From Alphaproteobacteria bacterium (GTDB lineage: Bacteria > Pseudomonadota > Alphaproteobacteria > Puniceispirillales > UBA1172): a stretch of DNA of 64,000 nucleotides. The first letter of the stretch is position 1. Each line of letters opens with the position of its first letter. Shown in pieces: positions 56,164 to 64,000 of this stretch. A program made the position numbers and the translations under genes. The stretch spans positions 237,613 through 301,612 of the forward strand of contig JADHOM010000001.1 in the NCBI GenBank assembly GCA_016778985.1, in the 5' to 3' direction. Under the pieces are notes generated by a model that had not been told where the DNA came from, made no database searches, and saw only the letters and a list, made by a program, of their open reading frames with translations.

Positions 56164-56173
56164 AACTTAATTT

Positions 56174-56214
56174 AAAGGGGCGAGAAGATCAGTTTTCTTT
56201 TCGCCCTTTTTTCT
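56174..56214 (+). terminator. Terminator/attenuator between binding protein and permeases
   Basis: AAAGGGGCGAGAAG pairs with CTTTTCGCCCTTTT, a long stem with mismatches, followed by TTTTTT. It probably lets only part of the transcript continue into the permease genes, giving excess binding protein. Confidence 0.75.
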
Positions 56215-56244
56215 ATCATCAGATAATAAAATAGGACGATATTT

Positions 56245-57489
56245 ATGTCGGATACCCGTTTACTAGCAGCTGACGGCACCCCGCTTAAACGTAAATTAGC
56301 GCAATCATTATTCCGTACTAAATTACGGACCTTTGGGTTAGTTTGCCCATTACTGGCATTAATTATTAGCGCCTTTGTTATTCCTATTGTGTTTATGTTA
56401 TCGGCCTCTGTTTATGATGACAGATATGCCTCACTGATGCCAAAATCGACTATCGCTGTTTCAGAATGGGATGGTGAAAGCCCAGTTACCGAAGATATGG
56501 CGGCGGCGATGGTTGCTGACCTGATTGTTGCCAAAGAGCAAAAGACGATTGGGCGGGTTGCTAATCGCGTCAATAGAGAGTTTTCGGGTGCTACTTCATT
56601 ATTCAAATCAACAGCACGATCAGCTAAAAAGTTTAAGCCACCCTATCTTGAGGCCTTAGAAAACAAAGATAAAAAATGGCAAAATATTGAGATGTGGCAA
56701 GCCATTAAAGTCGCCTCTAAAACCTATACACTGGGCTATGTTGCGAATGCCGTTGATATGCGCGTCAAGGCAACAGGTGGATTTGAGCCGCAAGATGAAT
56801 TGCGGCAGATACACATCACGCTGTTCATGCGGACGATAGAAATCTCATTCATTGTCACAGTGGCGTGTTTATTGCTCGGTTATCCCGTGGCGTATCTGAT
56901 GGCTAACCTGCCGCTTCGGACATCTAATTTATTGTTAATATTAGTGCTAATGCCATTTTGGACTTCGCTGCTTGTGCGAACGACGGCATGGATTGCCATG
57001 TTGCAAGGCCAAGGGGTGATGAATGATCTCTTTGTCGTCTTTGGACTGGCGACAGATGATGATCGGTTTTCGCTGATATATAACAAAACCGGAACATTAA
57101 TAGCGATGACGCATATCATGTTACCGTTCATGATCATGCCGCTTTACTCGGTCATGAAAACCATCTCGCCGGCTTATGTGCGGGCCGCTAAATCCATGGG
57201 CGCAACAAATTGGACAGCGTTCTGGCGTGTCTATTTCCCGCAATCTATTCCGGGTATTGGCGCTGGCTCATTGCTCGTCTTTATTCTGGCGATTGGATAT
57301 TATATTACCCCAGCATTGGTTGGTGGGCAGGATGGCCAGATGATATCTAATATTATTGATTTCCATATGCGGCGCTCACTTAATTGGAATTTAGCCGCGG
57401 CGCTAGGCTTAGTGTTGCTGGTCTTTGTTCTGTTCTTTTTCTGGATTTACGACCGCGTGGTCGGTATCGACAATATGAAATTAGGTTAA
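56245..57489 (+). CDS. potB: Pot-type ABC permease (PotB-like)
   Basis: A 414-residue inner-membrane permease. About six C-terminal helices form the transport domain with the EAA loop AAKSMGATNWTAFWRVYFPQSIPGI. An extra 150-residue region sits between the first helix and the rest (around SEWDGESPVTED to DEKKWQ-like residues), longer than in typical PotB and probably periplasmic. Four bases from the next permease gene. Confidence 0.9.
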   Translation: MSDTRLLAADGTPLKRKLAQSLFRTKLRTFGLVCPLLALIISAFVIPIVFMLSASVYDDRYASLMPKSTIAVSEWDGESPVTEDMAAAMVADLIVAKEQKTIGRVANRVNREFSGATSLFKSTARSAKKFKPPYLEALENKDKKWQNIEMWQAIKVASKTYTLGYVANAVDMRVKATGGFEPQDELRQIHITLFMRTIEISFIVTVACLLLGYPVAYLMANLPLRTSNLLLILVLMPFWTSLLVRTTAWIAMLQGQGVMNDLFVVFGLATDDDRFSLIYNKTGTLIAMTHIMLPFMIMPLYSVMKTISPAYVRAAKSMGATNWTAFWRVYFPQSIPGIGAGSLLVFILAIGYYITPALVGGQDGQMISNIIDFHMRRSLNWNLAAALGLVLLVFVLFFFWIYDRVVGIDNMKLG

Positions 57490-57493
57490 TCGC

Positions 57494-58738
57494 ATGTCTA
57501 CTGGTAAGTATCGCTATATTCCTCCACAGCCGCCTTTATGGTTCAGCATGGCTGTTCCGGCAGGTATTGCGGCGATTGTAGGCCTGCTTTCGGCGCAAGG
57601 TGAGACGTCACTAATGTTGCCGGGTATGGCGGTTGGTGCCGCTATTGCCGCTATTCTTTCTGCCATTGTTATTCGGCTAAAGCTGTCGCGGTTACATGCC
57701 GGATTGCTCTATGCAGTCTTGGTATTTGCCTTTGGCGCGTTTTATTCAAGTTTTGTCTTTGGCGTCACCCTAGCTCTTGTCGGCTATATCCTTGGCCGGA
57801 TGTCAATATGGCTGCATATGGGCGATTATCGTCTCGCCTTGCCGCCCTATGCTTCATCGCGTGAAGTGCTTGGGTTTTATGGCTTTCGTGTGATTTGTGG
57901 GTTTATCTTTATTTTCCTGATTACACCAATTTTGATCCTCATTCCGTTGTCGTTTAACCAAGAGCCGTATTTCAGCTTTACCCAAGGCATGCTGGCGCTT
58001 GATCCCGAAGCTTATTCTCTCAGATGGTACCGTGACATTCTCTATAATGGCATGGTCGCGCCTGAGGCTATTGAAGGCTGGTGGGATGATATGTGGACAA
58101 ACTCACAATGGGTGCGATCAATTAAGAACTCCCTGTTTATCGGGTTTTTTGCGACCATATTATCAACCTCATTAGGGACATTGGCGGCCATCGGGTTAGC
58201 GCGATCAGAAATGCCCTATAAGCGGGCTATCATGGCGCTCTTGATCTCACCCATGGTCGTGCCATTGGTTATCACTGCATCGGGATTATTCTATTTCTTT
58301 TCCTATGTAGGGCTCGCAAAAACCTATATCGGCATCATCGTATCGCATGCTGTTTTGGGGACACCTTTTGTCATTATTACAGTGACCGCGACGTTATCTG
58401 GTTTTGACCGAAGCTTGACGCGGTCGGCGGCTAATCTCGGCGCTGGGCCAGTAACGACGTTTTTCAAAGTTCAGATGCCGTTGATTTTGCCGGGCGTTAT
58501 TTCAGGTGGCTTATTCGCATTTATAACATCTTTTGATGAAGTTGTGGTGGTATTGCAAATGGCTGATGTGACGCAGCGGACAATCCCTCGTCAGATGTTC
58601 TCAGGGATTAGAGAACAGATCAGTCCAACTATTTTGGCTGTCGCCACCATACTAGTGATCTTGTCTGTTGTTTTATTAACAACAGTTGAATTACTGCGCC
58701 GGCGGTCAGAACGATTGCGTGGAATTACGCCTGGCTAA
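57494..58738 (+). CDS. potC: Pot-type ABC permease (PotC-like)
   Basis: A 414-residue inner-membrane permease. It has several extra N-terminal hydrophobic segments (about 1-120) before the usual six-helix PotC domain, whose EAA loop is SAANLGAGPVTTFFKVQMPLILPG. Preceded closely by the PotB-like gene. The stop codon is the start of a 13-base tandem duplication. Confidence 0.9.
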   Translation: MSTGKYRYIPPQPPLWFSMAVPAGIAAIVGLLSAQGETSLMLPGMAVGAAIAAILSAIVIRLKLSRLHAGLLYAVLVFAFGAFYSSFVFGVTLALVGYILGRMSIWLHMGDYRLALPPYASSREVLGFYGFRVICGFIFIFLITPILILIPLSFNQEPYFSFTQGMLALDPEAYSLRWYRDILYNGMVAPEAIEGWWDDMWTNSQWVRSIKNSLFIGFFATILSTSLGTLAAIGLARSEMPYKRAIMALLISPMVVPLVITASGLFYFFSYVGLAKTYIGIIVSHAVLGTPFVIITVTATLSGFDRSLTRSAANLGAGPVTTFFKVQMPLILPGVISGGLFAFITSFDEVVVVLQMADVTQRTIPRQMFSGIREQISPTILAVATILVILSVVLLTTVELLRRRSERLRGITPG

Positions 58739-58764
58739 TAATTTGGGCTAATAATTTGGGCTAA
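58733..58764. repeat. Tandem repeat, 13-bp unit x2.5, containing the potC stop codon
   Basis: GGCTAATAATTTG is repeated at 58733-58745 and 58746-58758, followed by GGCTAA. The potC stop TAA lies inside the first copy, so the stop codon region itself is duplicated. Confidence 0.9.
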
Positions 58765-58898
58765 CGTGAGGATTTCGTCACAGAGTTAGCTTGTGCAAAA
58801 TCGTCACAGTTATTCAAATTCAGATGATTGATAGCATGTCTTCATGCTATTTCAGCATGATAACTTTTCTTGATAAAGCAATGACAAGGTATAAAGCC

Positions 58899-60134
58899 AT
58901 GCCAAGATGGGCTGACCAGATATTTTCAGATAAGATTGATGCGCTATTCAAAGAGCATCGATATCGGCAATTTGCTGAAATTGAGCGGTTGGAAAAACAG
59001 CATCCTCATGCGATCTGGCATGGCGGGGATACGCCGCAGCCGATTATAAACTGGTGTTCAAATGATTATTTAGGCATGGGGCAATCCACTATTGTTAGCG
59101 CTGCTATGGCAGCAGGTATTAGCGAGGGCGCTGGCGCTGGCGGCACCCGTAATATATCTGGAAATAGCCATGCTTTAATGGAACTGGAAAGCGAATTGGC
59201 CAATTTGCATGGCAAACAAAGGGCACTGGTTTTTTCTAGCGGCTATGTTGCCAATGAAGCGAGCTTATCAACATTGATTAAACTTATTGATGGCGTCAAA
59301 GTGTTTTCCGATGCGAGCAATCATGCCTCAATGATTAGCGGTATTCGCCATAGCAAAGCCGATAAGGTTATTTTTAAGCATAATGATGCTAGGGATTTGG
59401 AACGCCTGTTAGCGGCTGAACCTGCTGATCGCCCCAAGCTGATCGTCTTTGAATCGGTCTATTCCATGGAAGGTGATATCGCACCATTGGCAGAGCTAGT
59501 GGCGGTGGCGGAAAAATATGACGCGCTCACCTATTGTGATGAGGTTCATGCGGTAGGACTTTATGGTGATCAGGGAGGCGGTATCTCACAGGCCTTGGGC
59601 ATTGCTGATCGGATTGATATTATCCAAGGCACGCTGGGCAAAGCCTTTGGCGTTATGGGTGGATATATTACTGCATCTGATCCAATTTGTGATGTGATCA
59701 GAAGCTATGCGTCAGGTTTTATTTTCACCACCGCCTTGCCGCCAGCGATTGCGCGAGGCGCATTAGCTAGTATTCGGCATTTACGGCAATCTCAAAACGA
59801 ACGCCAAGGCCAACAGCGTCAAACAAGAAGGCTAAAAACCAAACTTACCGCCGCCGGCTTTCATATTCATCCTGGAAACTCTCATATTGTGCCAGTGATG
59901 ATTGGTGATGCGAGCCTGTGCCGTGCGATTAGTGATCGGCTGCTGCAACAGCATGGTATGTATATTCAGCCGATAAATTATCCAACTGTTGCTAAGGGTA
60001 CTGAACGGCTGCGCTTAACGCCAGGGCCATATCATACTGATGTGATGATTGATAGCTTGGTTGCCGGGCTTTCTGAGACAGTGACCAGCCTAGATGCTGA
60101 ACATATATTAGCGGTCAGGCATAGGGCCTGCTAA
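58899..60134 (+). CDS. hemA: 5-Aminolevulinate synthase
   Basis: A pyridoxal-phosphate enzyme of the alpha-oxoamine synthase family that condenses glycine with succinyl-CoA in the C4 haem pathway of alphaproteobacteria. The PLP Lys lies in [13 protein letters not shown] and the preceding Asp/His in [20 protein letters not shown] and [12 protein letters not shown] are the substrate-binding N-terminal motifs. The start is placed at 58899 (MPRWADQ, 411 residues, AAGG nine bases before it), because earlier in-frame ATGs lack a ribosome site and add no conserved sequence. The 3' end overlaps the converging M23 gene by 27 bases. Confidence 0.95.
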   Translation: MPRWADQIFSDKIDALFKEHRYRQFAEIERLEKQHPHAIWHGGDTPQPIINWCSNDYLGMGQSTIVSAAMAAGISEGAGAGGTRNISGNSHALMELESELANLHGKQRALVFSSGYVANEASLSTLIKLIDGVKVFSDASNHASMISGIRHSKADKVIFKHNDARDLERLLAAEPADRPKLIVFESVYSMEGDIAPLAELVAVAEKYDALTYCDEVHAVGLYGDQGGGISQALGIADRIDIIQGTLGKAFGVMGGYITASDPICDVIRSYASGFIFTTALPPAIARGALASIRHLRQSQNERQGQQRQTRRLKTKLTAAGFHIHPGNSHIVPVMIGDASLCRAISDRLLQQHGMYIQPINYPTVAKGTERLRLTPGPYHTDVMIDSLVAGLSETVTSLDAEHILAVRHRAC

Positions 60135-60941
60135 TAAAGCTGGGTCAAGCCGCTTATCAAACCAATTGATCCGCCAGTCTAAATGCGCTCCTGTGGAACG
60201 ACCGCTTGAGCCAACACTGCCAATATTATCGCCTTGTTTGACGGTCTCGCCAAGTTGGACATTAACTTTATCAAGATGCAAAAAGGTTGAGCTGATACCG
60301 TGGCCGTGATCCATGATAATTGTCATACCCGTAAAATAGAGATCATCGACCATTGTAATTACTCCATCAGCAGGGGCTTTGACCGGAGTTCCTGTGTTAG
60401 CCGCAATATCAATGCCGTAATGGGGGGCGCGTGGCTCACCATTTAGAATCCGACGAGAGCCATAGATACCAGTTATAATGCCATAGGTAGGCCAGATAAA
60501 ATCCTGTTGCCAGCCCGTTAATTCGGAGCTTACTGAACGGGCTTTTGATACCTCTATCCGATCGCGTGCTATGCGATCGAGGACGGCTTGCGGTGGGGTC
60601 ACCATATTATTAGGAAGTCCATCAATGCGCTGCTCATTAAATTGCCGCAGCTCAGGGGTGACGGCAAGATACGCCTCGCCGCCATCTGAATATGTGGCGT
60701 GTAAGTGTATCGCCGAAGTATCATCACGATGAAACCCCAAAACGGCAAGGCCTTCAGCAGATAGCATGAGCGGTTGATCATCAACAGTCAGTGTCGCGTC
60801 AGGGTCAGTTTTAATAATGATCATACCGCCTTGGGTGGTATGGCCGCTAACCACTTCTAAAGCGGTGGCGACATGGCTGGGCGCTAGCAAAAAGGCTAAT
60901 ATTATAAAAATACGATATCGAGTGATGTTGATTATTCTCAT
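60108..60941 (-). CDS. Secreted M23-family metallopeptidase
   Basis: A peptidoglycan hydrolase-like protein of about 277 residues. With the start at 60941 a normal signal peptide results (RIINITRYR, then [10 protein letters not shown], cleavage near VATA). The LytM/M23 domain is C-terminal with the Zn His and Asp in [12 protein letters not shown] and the HLDWRINW motif. It probably acts on murein cross-bridges, or as a regulator if inactive. Longer starts at 60965 or 61010 would overlap the divergent synthetase gene and lack ribosome sites. Convergent with hemA. Confidence 0.85.
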   Translation of the reverse strand: MRIINITRYRIFIILAFLLAPSHVATALEVVSGHTTQGGMIIIKTDPDATLTVDDQPLMLSAEGLAVLGFHRDDTSAIHLHATYSDGGEAYLAVTPELRQFNEQRIDGLPNNMVTPPQAVLDRIARDRIEVSKARSVSSELTGWQQDFIWPTYGIITGIYGSRRILNGEPRAPHYGIDIAANTGTPVKAPADGVITMVDDLYFTGMTIIMDHGHGISSTFLHLDKVNVQLGETVKQGDNIGSVGSSGRSTGAHLDWRINWFDKRLDPALLAGPMPDR

Positions 60942-61042
60942 TATCTTACTCATCATTTGAGACATATACTTGTCAGTAACACCGAAATCAGTATGCTCTA
61001 GAAGTGCCATTTCGGCAATGCTCAGTTTTCAGGTTTATTATT

Positions 61043-62995
61043 ATGCCATCTTTGCTTTGGGAACCTTCACAAGAACATTCACATCATACCGCGGTAGCCA
61101 ATTTTGCCCAGCGGCTTGCTGATCAAGGCTTACATGATTGGCAAGGTGATTTTCATGCATTATGGCAATGGTCTGCTGACCATCCAGAAACCTTTTGGGA
61201 TCAGTTTTGGGACTGGCACGGATTAATTGGTGATAAGGGCGATATCATCTGCAAAAACCCTGATCAAATGACAGGTGGGCAATTCTATCCTAACGGGGTA
61301 CTGAACTATGCTGAAAACCTGCTTGCCGATGCTGATGACAGCCTTGCCATTATTGCCTGGCGTGAAGAAGGCGAGCGGCAATCTATAACACGGGCTGAGC
61401 TAAAACAGCGGGTCATGGCTATGGCTGGATGGCTAAAAGCGCAAGGGGTTAGTAAAGGTGATCGTGTCGCCGCCTATACGCCTAATGTTCCAGAAGCCGT
61501 GATATTGCTGCTAGCCACAGCAACGCTAGGCGCTGTCTTTTCTTCGTGTTCGACCGATTTTGGTCTCAATGGAGTGCTTGATCGGTTTGGCCAGATTGAG
61601 CCGAAAGTGCTGATGGTGGTGGATGGATATCGCTATAATGGCAAAATTATTGATCGCCGTGATATTAATCGTCAGCTCCGCGCCAAGATGCCTTCGGTAG
61701 TGGCAAGTCTTGTTATCCCTTTGCTTGATCCCGACTATCAGACCGACGATCAGGAAACGCGGTTTGATGAGGCATTGGCAATGGCTGAACCTGTTGCTGG
61801 TTTTACCGCAACTGGGTTTAATGATCCGCTTTATATTCTTTACTCATCGGGGACGACTGGCGCGCCAAAATGTATTGTTCACGGCGGCGGCGGTAGCTTA
61901 ATTCAGCATGTCAAAGAGCATCGGCTACATTCTGATCATGGTGCAGGTGATCGGGTCTTTTATTTCACGACTTGTGGCTGGATGATGTGGAACTGGCTGG
62001 TCTCAGCATTGGCGGTTAAATCCGTTATTGTGCTTTATGAGGGCAATCCGTTTATGCCTGGGCCAGAACGCTTATGGCGAATGGCGGCTGCTGAAAAACT
62101 GGATACTTTTGGCACTTCAGCAAAGTTTATTGATGCGACAAGGAAAAGCGGCTATCGGCCTCATGATGATGCTGATCTAAGCCATTTGAAACGTATCTGC
62201 TCAACCGGCTCACCATTGACTGAGGATGGATTTAGTTTCGTTTATAATGCGATCAAATCTGATATTCATCTTGCCAGTATTTCCGGCGGCACGGATTTGG
62301 TCTCATGCTTTGTGCTAGGGGCGCCAACGCTGCCGGTTTATAAAGGTGAGATTCAATCTCGTGGGTTAGGCATGGCGGTTGCTGTCTGGGATGAAGATGG
62401 CAAACCGGTGGTTGATCAGCAAGGTGAGTTAGTCTGTACACGGCCATTTCCATCTATGCCAGTCGGGTTTTGGAATGATCCTGATAATGCAAAATATCAT
62501 GCGGCTTATTTTGACCATTTCCCCGGAATATGGCGGCATGGTGATTGGGCAACATTAACCTCGCGTCATGGGCTAGTCATTCATGGCAGGTCAGATGCTA
62601 CTCTTAATCCGGGTGGTGTTCGCATAGGCACGGCAGAAATCTATCGGCAAGTCGAAGCTTTTGATGAGATACTAGAAGCCCTTGTCGTTGGTCAAAATAT
62701 CATTCATGATGGCGAACAAGATATGCGTGTTATTCTTTTTGTCAGGCTAGCAGATAAGGTCATGCTCAATGATGAGTTAAAAGCAAGGTTGTCAGGGGCT
62801 ATCCGTCAAGGCGCAACGCCTCGGCATGTTCCTTATGCCATTATTGATGTGCCAGATATTCCGCGTACACGCTCAGGTAAAATTACAGAACTGGCTGTTC
62901 GTGATATTATTCATGGAAAAGCGATTAAAAATACTGAGGCTCTTGCCAACCCAGAAGCCTTAGAGCATTTTCGACATCTGGAGCAATTAAAATAA
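61043..62995 (+). CDS. Acetoacetyl-CoA synthetase
   Basis: A 650-residue adenylate-forming enzyme. The ATP motif YSSGTTGAPKCIVHG and the hinge segment IHGRSDATLNPGGVRIG fit the acetoacetyl-CoA synthetase branch, with the long N-terminal lead (LWEPSQEHSHHTAVANFAQRL) typical of that group. It activates acetoacetate, linking ketone or polyhydroxybutyrate carbon to acetyl-CoA. The start is ATG 61043; an earlier in-frame ATG at 61004 would overlap the divergent gene. Its last codons form the first unit of a tandem repeat. Confidence 0.9.
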   Translation: MPSLLWEPSQEHSHHTAVANFAQRLADQGLHDWQGDFHALWQWSADHPETFWDQFWDWHGLIGDKGDIICKNPDQMTGGQFYPNGVLNYAENLLADADDSLAIIAWREEGERQSITRAELKQRVMAMAGWLKAQGVSKGDRVAAYTPNVPEAVILLLATATLGAVFSSCSTDFGLNGVLDRFGQIEPKVLMVVDGYRYNGKIIDRRDINRQLRAKMPSVVASLVIPLLDPDYQTDDQETRFDEALAMAEPVAGFTATGFNDPLYILYSSGTTGAPKCIVHGGGGSLIQHVKEHRLHSDHGAGDRVFYFTTCGWMMWNWLVSALAVKSVIVLYEGNPFMPGPERLWRMAAAEKLDTFGTSAKFIDATRKSGYRPHDDADLSHLKRICSTGSPLTEDGFSFVYNAIKSDIHLASISGGTDLVSCFVLGAPTLPVYKGEIQSRGLGMAVAVWDEDGKPVVDQQGELVCTRPFPSMPVGFWNDPDNAKYHAAYFDHFPGIWRHGDWATLTSRHGLVIHGRSDATLNPGGVRIGTAEIYRQVEAFDEILEALVVGQNIIHDGEQDMRVILFVRLADKVMLNDELKARLSGAIRQGATPRHVPYAIIDVPDIPRTRSGKITELAVRDIIHGKAIKNTEALANPEALEHFRHLEQLK

Positions 62996-63051
62996 TCTGG
63001 AGCAATTAAAATAATCTGAAGCAATTAAAATAATATGGAGCAATTGAAACA
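62976..63051. repeat. Tandem repeat, 19-bp unit x4, including the end of the synthetase gene
   Basis: ATCTGGAGCAATTAAAATA recurs at 62976, 62995, 63014 and 63033 with few changes. The first unit encodes the last residues (HLEQLK) of acetoacetyl-CoA synthetase, so the coding end and stop have been copied three times into the spacer before trxB. Confidence 0.92.
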
Positions 63052-63056
63052 ATATT

Positions 63057-63998
63057 ATGACGGAACATCGTGAACATATGATCATTATTGGGACGGGGTC
63101 TGCTGGACTGACTGCTGCTATCTATGCCGCCAGAGCTAATATTAAGCCGCTCGTTATTGCCGGGCTACAGCCTGGTGGGCAGTTGACCATTACCACAGAC
63201 GTCGAAAACTACCCCGGTTTTGCTGAGGCTATTCAAGGCCCCTGGCTCATGGAGCAAATGCAAAAACAGGCTGAACATGTTGGCGCCCGTGTTGCTTATG
63301 ACTTAGTGGCTTCGGTGGATTTTAGTCAACGGCCTTTCAAATTACATATGGATAGCGGTGATACTTATATTTCCGATACAGTGATTATTGCGACCGGGGC
63401 GCAAGCGCGGTGGCTTGGGCTAGCAAGTGAACAAGCCTATAATGGGAAAGGCGTATCGGCATGCGCCACCTGTGACGGGTTTTTCTATCGCGGCAAAAAG
63501 GTGGCTGTGGTTGGTGGCGGCAATACCGCCGTTGAAGAAGCGTTATATTTGTCAAATCTGTGTGAAAGCGTAACCTTAATCCATCGCCGTGATAGCTTGC
63601 GGGCAGAAAAAGTCATGCAAGAGCGTCTGGAAAAAACAGCCAATATAAACATTATCTGGAATCACGTCGTTGATGAAGTGTTGGGTGATGACGCGCCAAT
63701 GGGCGGCGTTACTGGCGTTCGGCTTCGCTCCACAATAGATGATCAATCGCAAGAGCTTGCTGTTGATGGTCTATTTGTTGCCATTGGCCATGATCCAGCG
63801 ACAGCCCCATTCCAAGGTCAGATTGATCTCGATGATGAGGGATATATCATTGTTGCCCCTGGCCAAACCCAAACCTCAGTCGAAGGTGTTTTTGCGGCAG
63901 GTGATTGTGTTGACAAAATCTACCGGCAAGCGGTAACTGCCGCGGGTATGGGATGTATGGCGGCGCTTGATGCTGAAAAGTGGCTTTCTGTTCAATAA
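63057..63998 (+). CDS. trxB: Thioredoxin reductase
   Basis: A complete 313-residue NADPH-dependent thioredoxin reductase. The redox motif is CATC (Cys136, Cys139), the FAD motif [16 protein letters not shown] is at 9-24, and the NADPH motif [15 protein letters not shown] at about 152-166. It keeps thioredoxin reduced in the cytoplasm. The stop lies two bases from the window edge. Confidence 0.96.
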   Translation: MTEHREHMIIIGTGSAGLTAAIYAARANIKPLVIAGLQPGGQLTITTDVENYPGFAEAIQGPWLMEQMQKQAEHVGARVAYDLVASVDFSQRPFKLHMDSGDTYISDTVIIATGAQARWLGLASEQAYNGKGVSACATCDGFFYRGKKVAVVGGGNTAVEEALYLSNLCESVTLIHRRDSLRAEKVMQERLEKTANINIIWNHVVDEVLGDDAPMGGVTGVRLRSTIDDQSQELAVDGLFVAIGHDPATAPFQGQIDLDDEGYIIVAPGQTQTSVEGVFAAGDCVDKIYRQAVTAAGMGCMAALDAEKWLSVQ

Positions 63999-64000
63999 AC

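Overview
The window looks like chromosomal DNA of a free-living marine alphaproteobacterium, most like the SAR116 group. The reasons are the alphaproteobacterial C4-pathway 5-aminolevulinate synthase, glcDEF, a cobalamin-riboswitch/cbtBA pair, many FAD amine oxidoreductases, a trimethylamine-methyltransferase-family protein, several high-affinity ABC importers and a moderate GC content. This placement is inference from gene content; no rRNA or other phylogenetic marker is in the window. No rRNA, tRNA, intact IS element, prophage or CRISPR array was seen.

Layout. (1) 0.1-5.4 kb: rhodanese plus a glycine/betaine-reductase-B-like protein, a variant ureohydrolase, a phytanoyl-CoA-dioxygenase-family protein, and upp with an FAH-family hydrolase. 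(2) 5.5-14.5 kb: a complete branched-chain-amino-acid-type ABC importer (livKHMGF order, minus strand) divergent from glycolate oxidase glcDEF. (3) 14.5-18.2 kb: a truncated PemK/MazF-like gene, a stretch that folds into hairpins ending in a terminator, a metallo-beta-lactamase hydrolase overlapping an EamA permease that lacks an AUG start, and cbtBA under a B12 riboswitch. (4) 18.3-25.6 kb: methylated-amine-type catabolism (DAO oxidoreductase, MttB family, ketopantoate-reductase family, LysE exporter, dimethylglycine/sarcosine-dehydrogenase-like flavoprotein). (5) 25.7-32 kb: an envelope protein, a phosphotransferase, a divergent Slam-like barrel/FecR pair and an integrase remnant. (6) 32-45 kb: DAO oxidoreductase, MOSC, Fur with a putative Fur box, a ferric-type permease plus a tungstate-type binding protein, clpB, terB, a CMD/aldehyde dehydrogenase pair, tdk, EamA, and a cyclopropane-fatty-acid-synthase-like gene. 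(7) 45-58.7 kb: an amidinotransferase, a type I secretion operon (TolC, ABC, MFP), then agmatinase-type ureohydrolase, creatinase-like M24 protein and a Pot-type importer. (8) 58.8-64 kb: hemA, an M23 peptidase, acetoacetyl-CoA synthetase and trxB.

The most interesting possibilities are a guanidino-compound locus (region 7: three genes from families that transfer or hydrolyse amidino groups, beside an importer), the FecR/Slam-like pair, the structured RNA at about 14.89-15.02 kb, and the repeated occurrence of 12-19 bp tandem duplications in intergenic DNA, often directly at or after stop codons. Names are based on motifs and remembered family features; no database search was run.
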